Source of the DNA: an uncultured Bacteroidia bacterium | Lineage (GTDB): Bacteria; Bacteroidota; Bacteroidia; Bacteroidales; UBA932 | NCBI GenBank assembly: GCA_902792815.1 | Contig: CADBAY010000001.1 | Span: 62,001 to 126,000 of the forward strand | DNA: 64,000 nt | Direction: 5' to 3' | In this document: in pieces, positions 7,657-16,476 of the stretch | Layout of the letters: the number at the start of each line of letters is the position of its first letter | Numbering within the stretch: the first letter of the stretch is position 1 | Notes under the pieces: model-generated | What the model was told of the DNA's origin: nothing | Seen by the model: only the letters and a program-made list of their open reading frames with translations | Databases searched by the model: none | Program-made: the position numbers and the translations under genes

Positions 7657-8997
7657 CTACAGCAGCTTGGCTGCCAGGTCGGAGAGAGCCGAACGCTCGC
7701 CCTTGCGCAGGAACACATGCTCGAAGAGCTTCTGGCCGGAGAGTTTTTCGGCTATGTGGCTCAAACCGTTGGTCCATTGGTCGAGGTAAGGCTGGTCGAT
7801 CTGGAACACGTCGCCGGTAAATACCATCTTGGTCCCCTCACCGGCACGGGTGATGATGGTCTTGATCTCGTGCGGCGTAAGGTTCTGGGCCTCGTCGATG
7901 ATGAAGAAGCACTTGCCAAGGGAACGTCCCCTGATATATGCAAGAGGCTCGATGACAAGCTTTTCCATTGTAAGCATGGCTTCAATCCTCTGAGCCTCGC
8001 GTGACCCGGGGCGGAATTGCTCCTTGATGACGTTAAGATTGTCCATCAGCGGCTGCAGGAAAGGGCTCATCTTGCTCTTCTGGTCGCCGGGCAGGAAGCC
8101 AATATCCTGATTGCCCAGGATAACGGTAGGACGGGAAAGGATAATCTGCTCATAGTCGCGTTCCTGCTCCAGTGCCGAAGCCAGGGCAAGGAGAGTCTTG
8201 CCCGTACCTGCGCCACCGGTGAGAGCCACCAGCGACACTTTGGGGTTCAGGCAGGCGTCCAGAGCCATTTTCTGCTCGTCGTTGCGAGGCCTGATTCCGT
8301 ATGCTTCGCGCGATTTGACAAGAACTATCTTGCCGCGGTCGGCATCGTAGCGGGCGCAGGCCGTATCGTCCGAACCGCTCTCCCACTCAAAGCGGAAGAG
8401 TTGGTTGGGCTCGGGCTTGAGTTCCTGGACATCTTTCCAGTCGATTGAAGTCTCGGGGCCGTAGCACAAGGCCTGCATAAGGTCGGAGCGCAGGCTCATG
8501 CGCAGCACCTCCCTCTGGCGGTTTTCGAGTTTGTCTTCTTCGATCTTGTCCGACAAGTAGTCCTGCACCGCCATTCCGGCGGCCTTGGACTTAAGGCGAA
8601 GGTTCACGTCTTTGGTCACCAGCGCCACGAAAGTGCCGGGATTATTGTCCCTTACCCATATTGCCGTGGCAAGTATGCGGTGGTCCTGGGTATCGTCCTT
8701 GAACAGCTCGGACAACTCGGGAGGGAAAGGATGGTTGGGTTCAACTTTTATGCGGCCCAGGCCCTTGCCGATGGGGATTCCCTTCTTGCCGAAAGAATGG
8801 CCGTCGCTTATCAGGTCCAGCTCGCGCATGAACCCGCGGGCGTGATAAGAAAGAGTGTCGTTGCCTTTTTTGAATTTGTCAGCCTCTTCAATTACGGCTG
8901 TAGGAATAACCAGGTCGTTGTCTTTGAACTTCCAGATGGCTTTGTGGTCGTGCAGGATGACATTCGTGTCGAGCACGTATATCTTTGATTTGCCCAT
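7657..8997 (-). CDS. PIN domain-PhoH family ATPase
   Basis: A 446-residue two-domain protein. Residues about 5-140 form a PIN ribonuclease domain, with acidic residues at the expected places (D10 in YVLDTN, D105 in DDTQDHR, D130 in LVTKDVNLR). Residues about 235-446 form a PhoH P-loop ATPase with Walker A GGAGTGKT (261-268), Walker B FFIIDEAQ (364-371) and the sensor-like MVFTGD. This is the YlaK/PhoH2 arrangement; characterised PhoH2 proteins have RNA helicase and RNase activity. It is the last gene of the leftward operon, 12 bases after the AIR-synthase-like gene. An RNA-processing role is inferred from the family. Confidence 0.93.
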   Translation of the reverse strand: MGKSKIYVLDTNVILHDHKAIWKFKDNDLVIPTAVIEEADKFKKGNDTLSYHARGFMRELDLISDGHSFGKKGIPIGKGLGRIKVEPNHPFPPELSELFKDDTQDHRILATAIWVRDNNPGTFVALVTKDVNLRLKSKAAGMAVQDYLSDKIEEDKLENRQREVLRMSLRSDLMQALCYGPETSIDWKDVQELKPEPNQLFRFEWESGSDDTACARYDADRGKIVLVKSREAYGIRPRNDEQKMALDACLNPKVSLVALTGGAGTGKTLLALASALEQERDYEQIILSRPTVILGNQDIGFLPGDQKSKMSPFLQPLMDNLNVIKEQFRPGSREAQRIEAMLTMEKLVIEPLAYIRGRSLGKCFFIIDEAQNLTPHEIKTIITRAGEGTKMVFTGDVFQIDQPYLDQWTNGLSHIAEKLSGQKLFEHVFLRKGERSALSDLAAKLL

Positions 8998-9009
8998 TGA
9001 TTATATGTT

Positions 9010-10047
9010 TCAGTCTTCGCCCTCTGCATTCTGCATGAGGGATTCGAGTATGGTCTGTATGCCTGATACCGCGGAGTATTCAATGTGGATGCCGGAATCT
9101 GAAGCCGGATGCCCGAGAGGGAAAAACGCCACGTCCTGCAGCAGGAATTCAGCATCGATATAGTCGAAATCGGCGTCCCGTATCTGAATCACCGCCCCGG
9201 GTACCTCCCCGAACAGAATCCGTACCGGATCCTTCTCCGAGCAAGCCCGCATAATCCCCGATACATCGGCGTGGACGCCTACGCCTTCAGAGCTCATGCG
9301 CCGGAGAGTGGAGTACAGGCCACCTTCCGACACTGTGGCCGCGCTGAGCAGCACTCCGTCCTCGGCGAACTCGCGCACCACCTCGAAGCAGTCCATCAGG
9401 TAGTCGGCATCTTCGACCTGCGGCGCCATTCCTCCTTTGAGGCCCAGAGCCTGCGAAAGGAGCGACCCGCCAAGCCGGAAATCCGAGGTATCGAACGGCA
9501 GATACACCACCCAGCTCTGGGGGTCGGGATGCAGGCAGTCGTCCACCAGCAGCGGAGCGCCCGAGAAGGGAGTGGCAAAGCGTACGTCGAACGGCCCCTG
9601 CTCCAGACTTATACGCCTGAGGTTCAAGCGCATGGTGTCGATATAATCGGCGGCAGCCTCTACGGAAGCATAGAAAGCCGCCATATCCCCGACTTTATCG
9701 GAGTTGAAGGTCCACTTGGCGGTAAGATGCAGATCGTCCAGCTTGAAATTGCCGCTGCGCCACATAGTGTCGATCAGGGCGGCGGCAACCCTGCCCCTGG
9801 TGCTCGGTGCGGCGAAAGGCACGCTGACCTGCGCCTGGAGGCCGCTTATCTTGTGCAGATACTCTTCGATACGCGAGGAGTCAAGGAGAATGGGGCCGGG
9901 CGCGGGGTCGAAGGACTCGTCGATAATGACATCGCCCCCAGTTCCGGGCTCCGGAACGCGTTCCATAACAGACGACAAAATCCCGGCAGGAGTAAGCTCC
10001 CGCGGGATTCCGTCTATGATGTATTTAGAGTGGAGCGCGCTAATCAT
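9010..10047 (-). CDS. AIR-synthase/PurL-like protein, degenerate, function unknown
   Basis: A 345-residue cytoplasmic protein. The ATG at 10047 is preferred because it begins 13 bases after the upstream stop; the frame is open to 10119, but the extra codons only shadow the macroglobulin C-terminus. The C-terminal half resembles the ATP-binding AIRS_C domain of PurL and PurM: a Leu-Gly-Gly-Ser turn near residue 195 (FRLGGSLLSQALGL), then 'SAATVSEGGLYSTLRRM' in place of the usual D-x-S-x-G-G-L, then 'ILFGEVPGAVIQI' in place of L-F-G-E-x-x-G-R. The first half has no recognisable catalytic signature. It could be a regulatory or repurposed relative of phosphoribosylformylglycinamidine synthase. 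Its neighbours (macroglobulin, PhoH) do not suggest purine synthesis. Homology is read by eye only. Confidence 0.55.
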   Translation of the reverse strand: MISALHSKYIIDGIPRELTPAGILSSVMERVPEPGTGGDVIIDESFDPAPGPILLDSSRIEEYLHKISGLQAQVSVPFAAPSTRGRVAAALIDTMWRSGNFKLDDLHLTAKWTFNSDKVGDMAAFYASVEAAADYIDTMRLNLRRISLEQGPFDVRFATPFSGAPLLVDDCLHPDPQSWVVYLPFDTSDFRLGGSLLSQALGLKGGMAPQVEDADYLMDCFEVVREFAEDGVLLSAATVSEGGLYSTLRRMSSEGVGVHADVSGIMRACSEKDPVRILFGEVPGAVIQIRDADFDYIDAEFLLQDVAFFPLGHPASDSGIHIEYSAVSGIQTILESLMQNAEGED

Positions 10048-10060
10048 CACGCAAATATAA

Positions 10061-13000
10061 TCATTTTCCCGACACAAGCGCACTCCTTCCCTCATCATTG
10101 GCCCTGTAGTGAGGAGCATAGAGCGACTCTATCTCCACTGCGGGGGTCTGGAAAGCGCCTTCCTGGGTCACGAAGAACTCTTCCGTGATGGTGGTCTTCT
10201 CTTCGGGGTAGGAGTCGAACCAGTATTCGGTCTTGTCGGCGAGCACATTGCGGTAGCCCTGCGGCGAGATGCTCCAGCCGCCTATCCTCAGCGGCGAGAG
10301 CCACCAGCCGTAGTGGCCGGACAGCTGCTTGACCGGACGCATCGATGCGGGACGTGGAGCGGTGAGGCGCACGAAACTGCGGTTCTCCTCGTTCCAGATG
10401 CGGTAGCTGGCAACGATGCGGTCGCCCACCTTTACGGGATCGCCGTCTTTAAGCACTTTGCCGTTTACCGTGAATTCCCTGCTGACGGTAAATCCGTTGC
10501 CGGAAGCCTTGATGTCGGGGAACGGTTTGGTGCACTGGCCGCTCAGGGCTATGACCTTGGTCTGCAGGGTCTCGGGAGTGCCCCTGAGCACCGATGCGAT
10601 GGCCTCCAGATAGGCGGCGTCCTTATCCCACTGCTGGGTTTCCTTCTGGATCATCATCCAAAGGCGTATACCCTCGGCGGTTTTGCGTGCGGGAGAGGCC
10701 CAGGATGCGTCAGGACGGCCTTCGGCGGCAGAAGTAAAGAGGTCGCAGATAAGCGAATGGGCGTAAAGCTCGCTCTCCATCAGGCCGCGCCAAGGCATCA
10801 CCGCATTGGGATAATAGCACCCGCCGCAGCGATGGTCTACTGCATACTGAAGGAGCGACTCCACATCCGCGTCGAGCGAACGGAGCACTTTCTTGCGAAG
10901 CGTTATGCCCCACGACTTGGCGAGCTTGTCTCCTCCGGGCAGCAGGGCGAGGCTCTGCAAGGTGCGCAGGCGCCTTGCCTTTGCCAGGATCTGCCCGTTA
11001 AGGCCCCTCTCGGAGCGCGGTACCAGATAAGCCTTGGTATCTTTCTTGAACTGGCGGAACACCTTGCCTCCGGGCGATTTGAACGGCACCTGAGGATAGA
11101 GGGCGCGGGTCTGCAGGTAGAGAGGCAGCGATATGCCGCCGCACCACCAAGGACGCTCGTCACCGCCGAAGTATTCCTTGTCGAGATATTGTACGGCCGC
11201 CTCAACGTTGATGGCGCTCAGATCTTCATCCGGCATAGCTGCAATGCGCTGCAGAACGGCCGCGGTGATGACGGGCGAAGAAGTCATTCCTTCAAACCAC
11301 GAAATGCCTCCGCTGGTGTTCTGGCAGGCGGCTATCTTGCCCAGAATCTCTTTGAGAGCCTCGTCGGAGACGCCGGGAGCGCCCAGCCTGCGGGCCAGGA
11401 CGTTGCAATAATACGCTTCGGTAAGGCACAGTACGTTGTCCGACTTGGGTTCTACCTTGTCGGGTATTGCCTCGCGTATCATCTGGAGTATGTCGCGCTC
11501 GACCGGATCGAGAAGCGCCCCGTCGATATTCACGAACATGCTCCTCAGGGAAGCTATAAGAGCCTGCTTGTCGGCGCCGGCGAGCAGCACTGCAGAATGG
11601 GCCTCGGTGATGGTCTGGAGGGCGATCTGCACAGGTGCGCTCACAAACACGGCATCGGAGCCATGCTCGGGATTGTCCGGGACAAAGTTGACCATTATGC
11701 CAAGGTCGGAAACGCCGCCGGGCACCTCGAAAGGAGCCTCGAACGGTATGGAACCTCCTGCGGGAATGCTGATTACAGCCTGCTTGGTGCCGAGCACGCG
11801 GGCGGTCTTGTAATCTTTTCCGTCGTAGAACCTGATGGCCACACGGCCCCTGACTTCGTTCTTAAGATTGTTGGAAACGGTAGCCAATGCCGTATACTTG
11901 TCGCCCTCATAGAGGAACTGAGGCTCCACCAGGGCCACCTTGACGGGAATCGTGACCTGCATCTCCTCGCGAAGGACCGCATTCTGCATGCCCTCGCCAT
12001 GGGCGAAGAGCTGCACATAATAGGTGCTCAGGCGGTCGGAGCCTTTGCAGAAGAAGTCAATTACTCCATCGGCATTGGAGCGCAGCACGGGCTCCCACGC
12101 CATAGTGGCGGAAAGATTGTCCCTGACATGAACGTCGGGAGCAGCCTGGGCTTCAGGCTCAGCGGCATCGTAATCGGCAAGCATGGCGCTCTCTTCCGCC
12201 ACCACCGCCTCGTTCATTTGCATCGGTGCCTTGGACGCCCTGCTGAGCACACGCCCTCCGGCTGCCTTGGCGTCTACCATGTCCATAACCGCGAAATAGA
12301 TCCGGTTGCCGTCAACTCCGCACTCGGAGTAATAACTTACGCTGGCTTCCGGACGGCGGACAGGATCGACACGTTTCCAGACATTGCTTTGAATGGTCTC
12401 CGTTGCCTTATCGAATATGGCTGCGGCACATTCGATGGCGGGATTGGTCTGGATGATGAAGTGGCACTCCTCCCTCGGGCGGGCTTTGTCGATGAAGCGG
12501 GTGAAACTCAATGGCAGCTCCTTGCGGATAAAAGGCAGCTTGATGACACGGTTGTATTCGTAGCAGGATCCGCTGCGGAAATACAGGACGTGCAGCGACA
12601 GAGTTTCGGGATATTCAGGTTTACGCTCGTAGCGTATGGTATGCAGCGATCCGTCGCGGCCGAACTCTCCGCTGAGCTGGACTATCTGATGCTCAAGCAA
12701 TACGTTACCGCTGCCGTACAACTCCACTACAGCCCAGACAGGGCCTTCAGTAGCGCCGATCTGCAGGGCTATCTCGTCTCCGGCAAGCTCCTTGAAGAAG
12801 CTGTTCACGTGCAAATTCAGGGCAGTATCGTCGTCACCGGCCTTGACAAGAGTGTATTCTACCTTGGTGTTCTTCTGCTTTCCCTCGAAATCATTGGCCG
12901 TGACTGTGGCCTCGATATTGTATAGTCCTGAAGGATGACCCTTCAGACTCACATCCACGGTCTGCTGGGGATCGGCCATGCCGCTCGCTACAACTTTACC

Positions 13001-15208
13001 GTCGTATTTAACCTGGTATCTGATTTCCAAGCCCTTGCGCTCCAGTCCGTCGGTGCTGAACCGCAGCCGGGCGAAGTCGTCACGGATAATCCAGTCGCGG
13101 GAAGCCCAGTTGACGCGGGCGTCTCCTGCAAGCGAGTATTGTCCGGGGACTTTGTTTTGCAGGCTGATACTCAGAGGGAGAGAGCCGCGGACCGAACGCC
13201 AGGTATTGAAACTCAGCGTCTCGCCGGTGGCATCTACTATTTTGACGTTAATGCTATAGGTCTCGCCGTAGCTTGACTTGCTCTGGAACTCGAATGAGAA
13301 GGAACCGTCGGCCGAAAGCGCCAGCTCTTTTTCGTTGATTGCCGGTTTGGTCTCCTCCACGCTGTAGTAAAGCTTAGCGCTGGCAAGCGAATGCCCGGAA
13401 TAGGCTTTAACCTTGCCGGACACACGTACTTTGTCTCCCGGCAGATATAGTTCCGGATCGGGATCCCAAATCATCTCAAAAGTGGGCAGGACAAACTCAT
13501 CGACCCTTATCTCCCTGGTTGCCAGGCTCTTTTCTTTGTTTTCAATTCGCACCCTGTACATTCCGCCACGGGTCACCCCTTCGAGGGCGAAAGATCCCGA
13601 TACGGAGCCGAACGAGTTGGTGGTAAGGTCGAGCGTACTCACTTCTTTTCCCTGAGTATCAATCAGGATAGCCTTGACGGCGGTCCCTTCGGGGCAGAGA
13701 GAATACTCGTAAGTGCCTGAATAAAGCACCGCCTTGAACTGCACGGTCTCGCCGGGGTTGTAGGCGCCGCGGTCGGTGATTAGCACCGCGCGGGAGATAT
13801 TGCTGTTGACTATGGGCTGTACGGCACCGGGGTTGGGTGAGCGCATGCTGATGTACTGCGTCCAGCGCTGACGGCCACCGTCTTTGAAGCCGGCACGGAA
13901 ATAATAATACTTGTAGTCTTTGGTGATGTACTTGCTTATCTCTTCGGGAAGACGGGTGTAGCCGTCCATCTTCACCCCTTCGACTTTGGCAAGCGGCTCC
14001 TTGTCGGCATCGTAGATGTAGAAGTCACATTCGGGAATTGGCTTTCCGCTCTGGAAGTCAGCCACATAGACGCCGTACCCCCGGGAGTCAGCGCGCATCG
14101 ATACCGATAGGGTGTATTTGCTCCAGCGCCCTTTATGCTCGTAGGCGCCCACCTTGCACGCATAATCGTAGTCGCCGTCGTCGAAGTCGGGCAGCTTGTG
14201 CGTAATCTTGTCTATTACGTAGTATGAGCCGGTTTTGTTAGTGAGATTGACGGAGTATTTGTTTTCAATGCTGAACTTCAGAGAGCTGACATTGCGAAGT
14301 TCAAGCGTAAGAACGCTGTTGGTAATCTCACTGTCGATATCGACGGAATCGAGGTCATCGATGATGCCCTCTACCCTCTTGCAGCAATCGGCGATGGCTT
14401 TTTCCGAGCCGGTAAAGGATTTGCGGTCCGACTCGAACTTACTGCATTTGGCCCTGAGGGCCTTGTAGTCTTCGGAGGTGGAGCCGTCTTCTCTGCGGAG
14501 TTTCCAGAATTCGTGGCTCAGGCGGCATTCGCGCGCCAGGAGCGATACAGCTTTGTCTTTGTATTTCTCGGCGAATTTGCCCCAGTTAGCATAATTGGTC
14601 TCATCGCTCCAGCTGTCGATGGCATAGAACTCGGCAAACGCCGCGCAAGGGTAGCTGTCGCCATAGTAGGCCTTGAGAGGGCAGACCTCTTTCTTGAGGT
14701 ACATGCTCCACAGAGCGTATTCGTAGTCGTTCTTGATCAGCGGCAGCAGAGCGGCGGAAAATGTAGTGCCGCTTACGTTGCGGTCACGCGAATAGAACTC
14801 TGGGTTGTGAGAAGCAAGAAGGGCTTCTCTGTGTTTAGAGACAAATGCGGCGGCTTGTGAGCCCATAGAATAGTGACGGTGATAAAACACCACTATGGGT
14901 TCGGCAAGGGCGTCGATTTCGCTCTCGAAAGCAGCGTTCAGCTTCTCCCGGTCTTTCCAGTTGATGCTGCTCTTTACCTGCACATAGCGGGAAGCGGCAT
15001 CGTAGAAATCCCAGGCAAGGTGCTTGCTAACAGCCTCTTGCTTGATGGCCTCAAGGGCCTTGGCCTGATCCTGAGGCTTGTCGGCATCTACGGCCTTGTA
15101 GTAAGGTTTCCACAGGCTTACAAGGGTATGCCCGTCGGAGTCTTTGGTTTGGGAGAATGACATCAGAGATGAAAGAAATAATACAAGTGTGATGGTCAAT
15201 CGTTTCAT
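10061..15208 (-). CDS. Alpha-2-macroglobulin-like protein, 1715 residues
   Basis: A very large exported protein with signal peptide 1-20 (cleavage after S-F-S). The first 300 or so residues are helical and lack macroglobulin character. Residues about 465-680 contain MG-type beta domains ('VLITDRGAYNPGETVQFKAV', typical of the MG2 domain; then 'YLPGDKVRVSGKVKAYSG'). Residues about 1030-1120 hold the conserved A2M core ('LRSNADGVIDFFCKGSDRLS', 'VEPQFLYEGDKYTALATVSN'). The region after it is an alpha/alpha-toroid-like helical domain, but I see no C-x-E-Q thioester motif. The C-terminus is a receptor-binding-like beta domain ('PRPASMRPVKQLSGHYGWWL'). Bacteroidetes carry thioester-less A2M homologues; protease trapping or envelope protection is inferred. 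Its start overlaps the folC stop as ATGA. Confidence 0.9.
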   Translation of the reverse strand: MKRLTITLVLFLSSLMSFSQTKDSDGHTLVSLWKPYYKAVDADKPQDQAKALEAIKQEAVSKHLAWDFYDAASRYVQVKSSINWKDREKLNAAFESEIDALAEPIVVFYHRHYSMGSQAAAFVSKHREALLASHNPEFYSRDRNVSGTTFSAALLPLIKNDYEYALWSMYLKKEVCPLKAYYGDSYPCAAFAEFYAIDSWSDETNYANWGKFAEKYKDKAVSLLARECRLSHEFWKLRREDGSTSEDYKALRAKCSKFESDRKSFTGSEKAIADCCKRVEGIIDDLDSVDIDSEITNSVLTLELRNVSSLKFSIENKYSVNLTNKTGSYYVIDKITHKLPDFDDGDYDYACKVGAYEHKGRWSKYTLSVSMRADSRGYGVYVADFQSGKPIPECDFYIYDADKEPLAKVEGVKMDGYTRLPEEISKYITKDYKYYYFRAGFKDGGRQRWTQYISMRSPNPGAVQPIVNSNISRAVLITDRGAYNPGETVQFKAVLYSGTYEYSLCPEGTAVKAILIDTQGKEVSTLDLTTNSFGSVSGSFALEGVTRGGMYRVRIENKEKSLATREIRVDEFVLPTFEMIWDPDPELYLPGDKVRVSGKVKAYSGHSLASAKLYYSVEETKPAINEKELALSADGSFSFEFQSKSSYGETYSINVKIVDATGETLSFNTWRSVRGSLPLSISLQNKVPGQYSLAGDARVNWASRDWIIRDDFARLRFSTDGLERKGLEIRYQVKYDGKVVASGMADPQQTVDVSLKGHPSGLYNIEATVTANDFEGKQKNTKVEYTLVKAGDDDTALNLHVNSFFKELAGDEIALQIGATEGPVWAVVELYGSGNVLLEHQIVQLSGEFGRDGSLHTIRYERKPEYPETLSLHVLYFRSGSCYEYNRVIKLPFIRKELPLSFTRFIDKARPREECHFIIQTNPAIECAAAIFDKATETIQSNVWKRVDPVRRPEASVSYYSECGVDGNRIYFAVMDMVDAKAAGGRVLSRASKAPMQMNEAVVAEESAMLADYDAAEPEAQAAPDVHVRDNLSATMAWEPVLRSNADGVIDFFCKGSDRLSTYYVQLFAHGEGMQNAVLREEMQVTIPVKVALVEPQFLYEGDKYTALATVSNNLKNEVRGRVAIRFYDGKDYKTARVLGTKQAVISIPAGGSIPFEAPFEVPGGVSDLGIMVNFVPDNPEHGSDAVFVSAPVQIALQTITEAHSAVLLAGADKQALIASLRSMFVNIDGALLDPVERDILQMIREAIPDKVEPKSDNVLCLTEAYYCNVLARRLGAPGVSDEALKEILGKIAACQNTSGGISWFEGMTSSPVITAAVLQRIAAMPDEDLSAINVEAAVQYLDKEYFGGDERPWWCGGISLPLYLQTRALYPQVPFKSPGGKVFRQFKKDTKAYLVPRSERGLNGQILAKARRLRTLQSLALLPGGDKLAKSWGITLRKKVLRSLDADVESLLQYAVDHRCGGCYYPNAVMPWRGLMESELYAHSLICDLFTSAAEGRPDASWASPARKTAEGIRLWMMIQKETQQWDKDAAYLEAIASVLRGTPETLQTKVIALSGQCTKPFPDIKASGNGFTVSREFTVNGKVLKDGDPVKVGDRIVASYRIWNEENRSFVRLTAPRPASMRPVKQLSGHYGWWLSPLRIGGWSISPQGYRNVLADKTEYWFDSYPEEKTTITEEFFVTQEGAFQTPAVEIESLYAPHYRANDEGRSALVSGK

Positions 15209-16473
15209 ATGCTCTCTAAATATGAAATGGCTTCCGACACCACGTAAGTGCTTCCGCCTATGTAAATAATAGGGTCCGGCAGCAGCTTTGCCCGCTCCAG
15301 GGCGGCTTGAACGCCCGCGGCAACGGATGGCTGTACCGAAAAGCAGTTTCTTTTCAATTTCAGTGCCAAATCGCCTGTTCTCATGGCCCTTGGAGTAGAG
15401 GGCTGCACCAGGAAATACTCGGCCTCCTGCGGGAGGATGGTGGCGACTGAATCCTCGTCTTTATCGGCCATAGCCCCGAATACAATCAGAAGGGGGCGTT
15501 TTTCGGCTTTACAAAGTGCCGTAAGGCGCTCCATATTTACCGCAAGGGCCGGAGGATTGTGGGCTATATCACAAATAGTCAGGGGCTTATCGAGAACCTG
15601 CTCCCAACGGCCCCGCAAACCTGTAATACGGGCTGCCGAGGCAATGGCCTCACAAACCCCAGGGTTCAAAGCGACCGTGCCATTACTATCCTGCAGTATG
15701 GCCAGGGCGGCCAGAACGGTGCGGAGGTTAATATCCTGGCAAGGGCCGGCAAGGTCGAGAGGAGGAAAGCCCTCCGGTACGGGGAAATCCTCGGCAAAAT
15801 AAAGCGGACAGCCCACTGCAGCGGCGGCACTTTCAAACACGGGCAGGGTCTCCGGGTCACGGCCCCACACAAGAGCCGGAACGCCCGGCTTGAATATCCC
15901 GGCTTTCTCGGCGGCAATCTCCGCACGTGTATTACCCAGCAACGCACAGTGATCAAGGCCGATGGACGTAATGATGCTTATGAGAGGCGTTATGATATTG
16001 GTGCTGTCAAGCCGGCCTCCGAGGCCCGTTTCTATCACAGCCACATCAACCCCTCTGTCGGCAAACCACTTGAAAGCCATGCCGGTAGTAACTTCAAAAA
16101 ACGACAATCCCTCCCGGTCGTACCACTCCAAAAAATCACAAACCTCCGCTTCGGATATCATCTCTGCCCCCGGCAGCGGCTGGAGAACCTTGATCCGCTC
16201 CCTGAAATCCACCAAATGAGGAGACGTATAAAGCCCGGTCCTTAGACCACAGGCAGCAAGAGCGGCAGCAAGCATCGAACACACCGACCCCTTGCCGTTA
16301 GTCCCCGCCACATGCACCCCACGCCACCTCAACTGCGGATCCCCAAGAAACGCAGCATAATCAAACATCTGCCCCAGCCCCGGCTTGTAAGCATCGGAAC
16401 TGAAGCCCGCCGTCTGCACGCTTCGGTGCCTCTCGAACAAACGTTCTACAGTCTGAGAGTATTTATCATCCAC
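15205..16473 (-). CDS. folC: Folylpolyglutamate synthase / dihydrofolate synthase
   Basis: A 422-residue Mur-ligase-family enzyme that joins glutamate to dihydropteroate and to tetrahydrofolates using ATP. The P-loop GTNGKGS lies at residues 57-63, followed by 'TSPHLVDFRERI', the standard folate-site motif. 'VIETGLGGRLDSTNI' carries the Mg-binding Glu and the DS-T-N motif. 'SIGLDHCALLGNT' carries the conserved His-Asp pair, and the C-terminal domain has 'CDIAHNPPAL'. Length and motif order match bifunctional FolC. It starts 3 bases after the DPP-IV stop and overlaps the macroglobulin start by 4 bases, so it is translationally coupled in the leftward operon. Confidence 0.96.
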   Translation of the reverse strand: MDDKYSQTVERLFERHRSVQTAGFSSDAYKPGLGQMFDYAAFLGDPQLRWRGVHVAGTNGKGSVCSMLAAALAACGLRTGLYTSPHLVDFRERIKVLQPLPGAEMISEAEVCDFLEWYDREGLSFFEVTTGMAFKWFADRGVDVAVIETGLGGRLDSTNIITPLISIITSIGLDHCALLGNTRAEIAAEKAGIFKPGVPALVWGRDPETLPVFESAAAAVGCPLYFAEDFPVPEGFPPLDLAGPCQDINLRTVLAALAILQDSNGTVALNPGVCEAIASAARITGLRGRWEQVLDKPLTICDIAHNPPALAVNMERLTALCKAEKRPLLIVFGAMADKDEDSVATILPQEAEYFLVQPSTPRAMRTGDLALKLKRNCFSVQPSVAAGVQAALERAKLLPDPIIYIGGSTYVVSEAISYLESI

Positions 16474-16476
16474 AAG

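Noticed and set aside
7657..8997. PIN-PhoH protein as a toxin of a toxin-antitoxin pair
   Set aside because: No small antitoxin-like gene is adjacent; the neighbours are unrelated operon genes.
10048..10119. Longer start for the AIR-synthase-like gene
   Set aside because: It would overlap the macroglobulin gene by 59 bases, and the extra 24 codons read like a shadow of that gene's C-terminus.
10109..12925. Long plus-strand frame opposite the macroglobulin gene (938 codons)
   Set aside because: Antisense shadow of a well-supported gene; codon-bias artefact of GC-rich DNA.
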